Shown: in pieces, positions 7,493 to 11,626 of the stretch
Numbering within the stretch: the first letter of the stretch is position 1
Layout: each line of letters starts with the position of its first letter
Source of the DNA: Euperipatoides rowelli
Lineage: Eukaryota; Onychophora; Udeonychophora; Euonychophora; Peripatopsidae
DNA: 11,626 bases
NCBI GenBank assembly: GCA_003024985.2
Contig: PXIH01S0063516.1
Reading direction: 5' to 3' (one strand)
Notes under the pieces: model-generated
What the model was told of the DNA's origin: nothing
The model's input: only the letters and a program-made list of their open reading frames with translations
Databases searched by the model: none
Program-made: the position numbers and the translations under genes

Positions 7493-8787
7493 TTATTTTT
7501 CGAAAAAAAAAAATAATATTTTCCAGAAAAATAAATAAATCTGTTTTGACCAGTTGTTCTTGCATATGCTATATTCACACAGTAAGGATACCCCAAGAAC
7601 TTAATTGGCAAGCTAGCACCCACAATTGGTATAACTGTATTTTTGTATGGTGAAATTAGGGCAGATTTTTCCACATTTAAGTTCACACCTGTTTAATCTT
7701 TATAATATTCAAATATTTTCAACACTTTATTTTCCTGAGTAAGATCAGACATGAAAGTAACTAAGTCATCCATATAAGCTTTGGTATCATTACTAGTGCC
7801 CAGATGATTAACATATAAGCCAAAAATTTAGACTTCTAATTTTAAACAAAATCTTATTAATATTAAGGCAGAATAAATATGATGACAGCACTGATCCTAG
7901 TGAAATGCCCACATTTAGACGTATATTTTGAAGTAAAGAATCATTTATCTTAGGATATATCACCTTATTTATAAGGTAGTTAATTACAGCTACAGTTGTA
8001 TTTGACATATCAAAATATTTTATCACCTTATCACTTGTGTTTGACATTATCAGAAGCTGCCCTGATGTCACAGAAAAGTAAGCCCACCTCTTTCAATTTG
8101 AATTTTTTAATATGAGCTAATGTAGACAAATATATTGTGAGCGCATCATGTATGGATCGCCCAGGAAGTGCATATCCCAAGAAGTGCATATCGATGTGGA
8201 AATATTATCTGTAAGATTTTCTCTTTAATATTTTCCAACAGTATAAGTGAAAATAATTTTGCATCTAAATTTAAAATTGTGATACCAGGGGGTTGCATAT
8301 TTTTAATTTCTTTTATTTTAGATTTAAGAACAAAAATAATCTTTGAAAACAGGCCACCTTATAACAAATACCCTGTGTTATTTTTTTATATACAAATTGA
8401 GTAGGACTGGGACAAAAACATCAGCAAATCAGTTACTTCAAGATCATACTGAGTCGTAATTTTAGCATTATCCAGTTTTTGTTGGAAATCTGTTATTAAT
8501 GGATTGCCTTCATTTACTGCAGAAAAAAGATGTAGAAAATAATATTATAGATTTACATTATCTTCATAAATCATTCCATCACTGACTTTTAGCGAATAAA
8601 CTCTAGGTTGATAATGCTTTTTTAAATAAACTAATTTAGACAATTTCCTTGCATCTGACTTATTTTTAGCAAATTTATGTACATAGAACTTATATTTGTC
8701 TAATCTATCTCTTCTATTAATTAATATAGATAATTGAGATTTTATATCATTAAGATTTTTTAAAAGATTAGAAAGATTGTAGATCAT
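7480..8787 (-). pseudogene. LINE ORF2 reverse transcriptase domain, broken
   Basis: This enzyme copies element RNA at the nicked target. A Lys/Leu-rich connector and pre-finger segment opens it (8787-8545), with stops after it. ITILNLDAKLFS (8283-8248) matches the finger motif usually preceded by N-x-R-P. ALPGRSIHDAL (8171-8139) follows. FCDIRAASDNV (8075-8043) is motif A, with the catalytic Asp at 8069-8067. GISLGSVLSSYLF (7909-7871) corresponds to the usual GxPQGSxLSPxLF, with Pro-Gln lost. AYMDD is intact, with the YMDD catalytic box at 7776-7765. LNVEKS (7680-7663) and IKFLGY (7605-7588) finish the palm. The frames run 0, 2, 1, 0. The first shift is caused by a 16-bp tandem duplication (8160-8191). 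The usual KSPGxDG finger motif is not found, suggesting a deletion near 8400-8450. Catalytic Asp residues persist but the frame does not. Confidence 0.9.
8160..8191. repeat. 16-bp tandem duplication in the RT
   Basis: CCCAGGAAGTGCATAT (8160-8175) is followed directly by CCCAAGAAGTGCATAT (8176-8191), one mismatch in sixteen. It duplicates the codons for the RT segment YALPG. Because 16 is not a multiple of three, it accounts for the frame change between the finger and palm segments. The single difference suggests the duplication is not very recent. Confidence 0.85.
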
Positions 8788-9062
8788 TGTTCCTTTTTGA
8801 AGTGTATTGTTGATTTATTTTACTGAGATATTGATACAATTGAGTCTTAGTACATTGCCATTTCTACAAAAAGATCTCTGCTGACTGTATGAGCTGAGCA
8901 AGCAAATAATAAATAGACATATAATGATCAATACAGAATTGAAAATCAGGAACTATAATGTGACAATTTTGTTTATTTCTGGAAATTACTGAGTTTATAT
9001 GATTATACATTGTACAACAATATACTGTGATCAGAAAGAATTGTGGGAATAATTTTCAAGAC

Positions 9063-9094
9063 AAATTGAAGAGGAGGGAGCAATAGTAGCGTAA
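9063..9094 (+). repeat. Left terminal inverted repeat of the MITE
   Basis: Pairs with 9290-9321. Mismatches are at repeat positions 11 (G against C) and 17 (A against T). Similarity stops at the next outward base, so this end is close to the true terminus. Confidence 0.8.
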
Positions 9095-9289
9095 GTGACT
9101 TTACGCTAGTTTTTCTTTTATTAATCCAAAATGTTCTCTGAANTCTCCTGCATNCAATAGTAGTGTAATTTTATTTTTATCTTTATCCAGTTGTTCAGTA
9201 GATGGCACCACATAAGACCATCCAATGCAATTTTCTTATATTTGTAGTTGTTTTTAAAACACATTTTTCATGAAACTAAGTTTTTGCAA

Positions 9290-9321
9290 TTACGCTACTA
9301 TTGCACCCTCGTCTTCAATTT
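9290..9321 (-). repeat. Right terminal inverted repeat of the MITE
   Basis: Starts TTACGCTACTATTGCACC on the plus strand and mirrors 9063-9094 at 30 of 32 positions. The LINE coding sequence (SRINF region) resumes within about 30 bases beyond it. Confidence 0.8.
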
Positions 9322-9747
9322 TTGTGCAAGTAGCAAGTTCAAGAAAACAAAATTTATTCTTGATGAAGATCTGGTCAAGTGCCAGGTATGAATATATTGT
9401 TGTTATTTAAAGTAAGCTATATCTATCAGATTGTGCAATGTGCAGTAAACAAAAGTTATTATATTGCAGAAATGAGCATGGATCCTTAGTGTTGAAGTAA
9501 GAAACCCAGACAATTGGAACTGTTGTATTTTGCAGATGTGAGATTATTTCAATGATATGTATCTTGTTAGCAGTCAGATTATTCAGGTGCATAATAATTT
9601 ACAATGCAGAGCTTCATACCAACAAAACAGAATGAAACTATTAATGTTCTATTAGTTGGATAAATCATTTTTAACCTAGATATTGAAGCATTAATTGAAA
9701 ATCCTAAAAGAACTCGATCAAGGTTGGTAATATGAACCCAAATATAG

Positions 9748-9764
9748 ATAATAATAATAATAAC
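9748..9764 (+). repeat. (ATA/ATT)n trinucleotide microsatellite
   Basis: About five perfect AAT-type units lie within the first endonuclease piece, where the minus strand reads them as consecutive Tyr codons. Probably a post-insertion expansion. Confidence 0.7.
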
Positions 9765-9927
9765 TAAGATATTTGGTAATTTTATGGTGGGTTTTTAAAT
9801 GTATTTCCAGTAATGAAAAAATTGTAACATCCTCTTTGAGTAAAACTTTTTTTAAATTATGAATCTTAGACACATTGTTTATTCCTTTTATGTTGAGAGA
9901 CAAAATGTTTGGTTTGAATCCTGGTAT

Positions 9928-10980
9928 TCAAAAACAAAGACTGCAGACTTTTTTTATGAGTAGAAAACAAATTGACTATGTGAAAACAATCCTGTTGATT
10001 GGTAAAATACCACTTTGATTAAACAAACCATTATTTTCTTGTATAATCTTGTCCATTTACACATCCTGATTGTAAAATAGATTATCAACTTGTATTGGTC
10101 TATTTTCCATTTTTACATGTTCCTGATTAGATTTCATTGCATCCCTAACACTTTACATTTCCTCCTGAATACCTATGTTTGGATCATTAGACTGTGCTTC
10201 CTTTTAATCCCATTCTTTGTTTGAGGAGTCACCATATTCATGACCATGCTCTCCAGTTCATATAAATTAAAACAAAAATGTTGATTTAACATTACTTCAG
10301 CTGCATAAGTCACTACACATTTATATAATTTTTGTGTTTCTTTTTCCTATTTTGACAAAAAAATTATATTGCAGTCCTTGGCCTTGTGGTCATCTGAAAG
10401 ACACTTAAAGCAAACAGTTTGTGTACCTTTGATTCTAATAAAATATTTAACTCTGTTTCTAATGAATACTTTGGGAATGTCATATATAGACTTCTTCTTA
10501 TTCAATTTAAGTTTTACATGAGCTGGTGCAATCTCCAGTTTAATATTTTCTGGAAAAAGTACAAATGTCTGTTGGCATAACATCATCACAGTGGCAATAG
10601 GCGTAAAATAATTCTTTACTTCAACATTTGCTAAATCAGGGGGAATATTATCAATTGAAACTTCCACTGTTTCCGAAATTTGAGGAAGGCCTAATTCCAA
10701 TAATTTTGTAGTTACCAATTTTGTACATTCAACTGTGCCAGCTCATGAACCTTTAGAAAAAAAAAAAAAAAACTTAGAATTTGGTAAAATGACAAATTGT
10801 TTAATATATTTGAGTAAGTTAAGTCTAATGTAATATTTCATTATTAACTGCAAAATTGCCTTCACTAATTTTGTAATATCTGTAGGCTGTAGCCATTAAG
10901 ACACCTGAATCAATAGACAACATGTCACTGGAAGATTCAGACCAGTATTTAAACTCTATCTTTTTAACATTGGTAGGCAT
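9928..10980 (-). pseudogene. LINE ORF1 (gag-like RNA-binding protein), broken
   Basis: ORF1 proteins coat the element RNA and act as nucleic-acid chaperones. Three pieces are seen. First, an ATG-initiated 51-residue piece (10980-10825, MPTNVKKIEFKYW..., Ser-rich). Second, a middle piece (10740-10347) in another frame: an RRM-like strand-helix segment (TVEVSIDNIPPDLANVEV), then a zinc knuckle CFKCLSDDHKAKDC (10412-10371, exact CX2CX4HX4C). Third, an acidic Asn/Gln/Glu-rich tail (10254-9976) back in the first frame, interrupted by TAA at 10204-10206, 10153-10155 and 10057-10059 and TAG at 9976-9978. A poly(T) run (minus strand, 10772-10757) lies between the first two pieces. Assigning the N-terminal piece to ORF1 rests on position, strand and composition. 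The zinc knuckle is certain. The protein cannot be made intact. Confidence 0.8.
10757..10772 (+). repeat. A16 run inside the LINE ORF1 region
   Basis: Sixteen A residues on the plus strand separate the N-terminal and middle pieces of ORF1. The flanks TTTAG and CTTAG are only loosely alike, so a target-site duplication is not convincing. It could be a slipped T tract of the element or another tiny retroposon scar. Confidence 0.5.
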
Positions 10981-11626
10981 TGCTTGCAATTGTTATTTAT
11001 CCCTAGCATATAGAGAAGAACTATAACTTTTATCCTCAATTGTTGAATTAACCAATTTCAACCTTTTAGTTAATAGACTAAGCTAAATGTGAAAATTTAA
11101 CGATAATTAGTCAAACAATGCAACCAGTAGCATCCAAAGGAGAATTTAATGTTAAATTAATCTAAAGAGCATTTAAGTTAATTAGTTTTTAGTGTGTTGT
11201 ACATAATTATTAAAGATAGAAATTGACCAAGTTTTGTAAATTTTGTTATTTTTATACTTTTTAATACCATATTTCAGATCATACTAATTTTGTTATTATT
11301 TTTTTTCTTAACTTGAAAGTTGAAACATTTAGAGGTTGTGTTGATAGCTGAATTTATAATGTTGATAGTTTTGTCTAAATTTTACTTAGACATATTTTAT
11401 TGTAATTTTAATTTCTGTTGGGAATTGATCAGAATATTTTTTTTAAAAAAAGAAGAGTAATTTCCCCTTAAAACATTATTTAGCTTAATCAAGATTTACA
11501 AAATATCATTAGACTAATAAACTACATTGAAGTTAACCAGTTCGCTATAATGATCATATTTTCTTTAAGACACAATATCAATATTAATTTCTAAATATAT
11601 ATATAAAAAAAAACTTTACCTCATAA
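10981..11626. other. AT-rich stretch upstream of the LINE, no feature seen
   Basis: This would hold the LINE 5' untranslated region and its insertion boundary, but no motif or duplication marks them. Frames are closed throughout. Only A/T tracts and a short (AT)n run near 11597-11605 are seen. Confidence 0.5.

Larger units (their letters stand above)
9063..9321. mobile_element. MITE with 32-bp terminal inverted repeats, nested in the LINE endonuclease
   Basis: The left end 9063-9094 (AAATTGAAGAGGAGGGAG... to ...AGTAGCGTAA) is the reverse complement of 9290-9321 at 30 of 32 positions. The 259-bp unit has no coding capacity. The subterminal motif CAATAGTAGCGTAA recurs: plus strand at 9081-9094, partial minus at 9101-9108 (TTACGCTA, forming an 8-bp hairpin with 9087-9094), plus at 9155-9168 with one change, and minus at the right end. 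Repeated subterminal motifs are typical transposase-binding sites. No clean target-site duplication could be fixed, so the superfamily is open. LINE endonuclease coding sequence resumes on both sides, showing the insertion came second. Bases 9143 and 9154 are undetermined. Confidence 0.8.
9003..9927 (-). pseudogene. LINE ORF2 APE-type endonuclease domain, broken and interrupted by a MITE
   Basis: This domain nicks target DNA to prime reverse transcription. The motifs occur in canonical order. LSLNIKGINN is at the start, with LLEIH carrying the catalytic Glu (9927-9718). NYYAP is at 9599-9585, in a second frame. VSYFN stands where GDFN is usual, so the Asp is replaced by Tyr (9505-9491, third frame). 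HTWHLTRSSSRINF (9390-9349) has Asn where SRIDF is usual. An intact SDH triad motif, ILSDHSILLY, ends the domain (SDH at 9035-9027), which closes at TAA 9005-9003. Between SRINF and SDH lies the MITE at 9063-9321. An (ATA)n microsatellite at about 9748-9764 expands a Tyr run near residue 50 of the first piece. Four frame changes and two active-site substitutions make this non-functional. Confidence 0.85.
7131..10980 (-). mobile_element. Degenerate two-ORF LINE (non-LTR retrotransposon), nearly full-length coding region
   Basis: Read on the minus strand, the order is ORF1 with a CCHC knuckle, APE-type endonuclease, reverse transcriptase, then a C-terminal region. That is the layout of an autonomous target-primed non-LTR element. 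The reading frame changes about ten times and is broken by several stops, so the copy is dead. The endonuclease is further interrupted by a 259-bp MITE. RT signatures (NLDAKLFS, ALPGRSIHDAL, YMDD, KFLGY) and a C-terminal GG-containing segment are reminiscent of the L1/Tx1 side of the LINE tree, but I cannot assign a clade from motifs alone. The coding limits are given; UTRs, the 3' tail and target-site duplications were not located. Confidence 0.9.

Noticed and set aside
7016-7719. 12-bp direct repeat ATTCAAATATTT as a target-site duplication of the LINE
   Set aside because: The second copy lies inside RT coding sequence, not at an element boundary.
8168-8404. Plus-strand 78-codon frame
   Set aside because: It is antisense to the LINE reverse transcriptase finger segment, which has recognisable motifs on the minus strand.
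9976-10254. Alternative genetic code (TAA/TAG as Gln) suggested by in-frame stops in a Gln-rich tail
   Set aside because: Frameshifts and other stop types (TGA) elsewhere in the same element show ordinary pseudogene decay.
1-11626. CRISPR array, rRNA, functional tRNA or bacterial operon
   Set aside because: No regularly spaced repeats, no rRNA-like segments, and the tRNA-like units have spacing incompatible with a folded tRNA.

Overview
The window is AT-rich DNA from a multicellular animal. The evidence is decayed non-LTR (LINE) retrotransposon coding sequence, tRNA-derived SINE-like units with pol III A and B boxes, a MITE, poly(A/T) retroposon scars and homopolymer tracts. No bacterial operon, rRNA or CRISPR array is visible. 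Four ambiguous bases (1194, 5137, 9143, 9154) suggest draft assembly. An invertebrate, possibly a mollusc, would fit, but that is an impression and not a demonstrated assignment. No intact host gene can be shown. The window reads as intergenic or intronic sequence dominated by transposable-element remains.

Layout. 1-880 is featureless AT-rich DNA apart from small palindromes. 900-1630 is a cluster of tRNA-like SINE remains in both orientations, ending in a hairpin. 1640-3230 is A/T-rich, with a tiny retroposon scar at 2485-2533. 3258-5960 holds three diverged copies of an unnamed repeat (3284-3332 +, 4085-4345 -, 5808-5960 +). The middle copy carries a 71-codon open frame that looks like protein. 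This stretch also contains a second retroposon scar (3479-3529), a weak candidate first coding exon (4977-5012) with CRE-like sites upstream, and a B-box-bearing SINE-like segment (5515-5660). A 5' tRNA-like head lies at 6054-6097, and 6110-7130 has nothing I can name.

The main object is on the minus strand, 10980 down to about 7131: one dead LINE read from high to low coordinates. ORF1 (about 10980-9928) has an RRM-like/nucleic-acid-binding segment and a CCHC zinc knuckle. ORF2 has an APE-type endonuclease (9927-9003) and a reverse transcriptase (8787-7480) with the YMDD box still readable, then a C-terminal thumb-side region (7492-7131). The domains are in the canonical order of an autonomous target-primed retrotransposon, but split over all three frames by about ten frameshifts and several stops. 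One frameshift is explained exactly by a 16-bp tandem duplication in the RT. A 259-bp MITE with 32-bp terminal inverted repeats (30/32 matching) sits inside the endonuclease, between its SRINF and SDH motifs, so the LINE was there first. 10981-11626 shows no feature.
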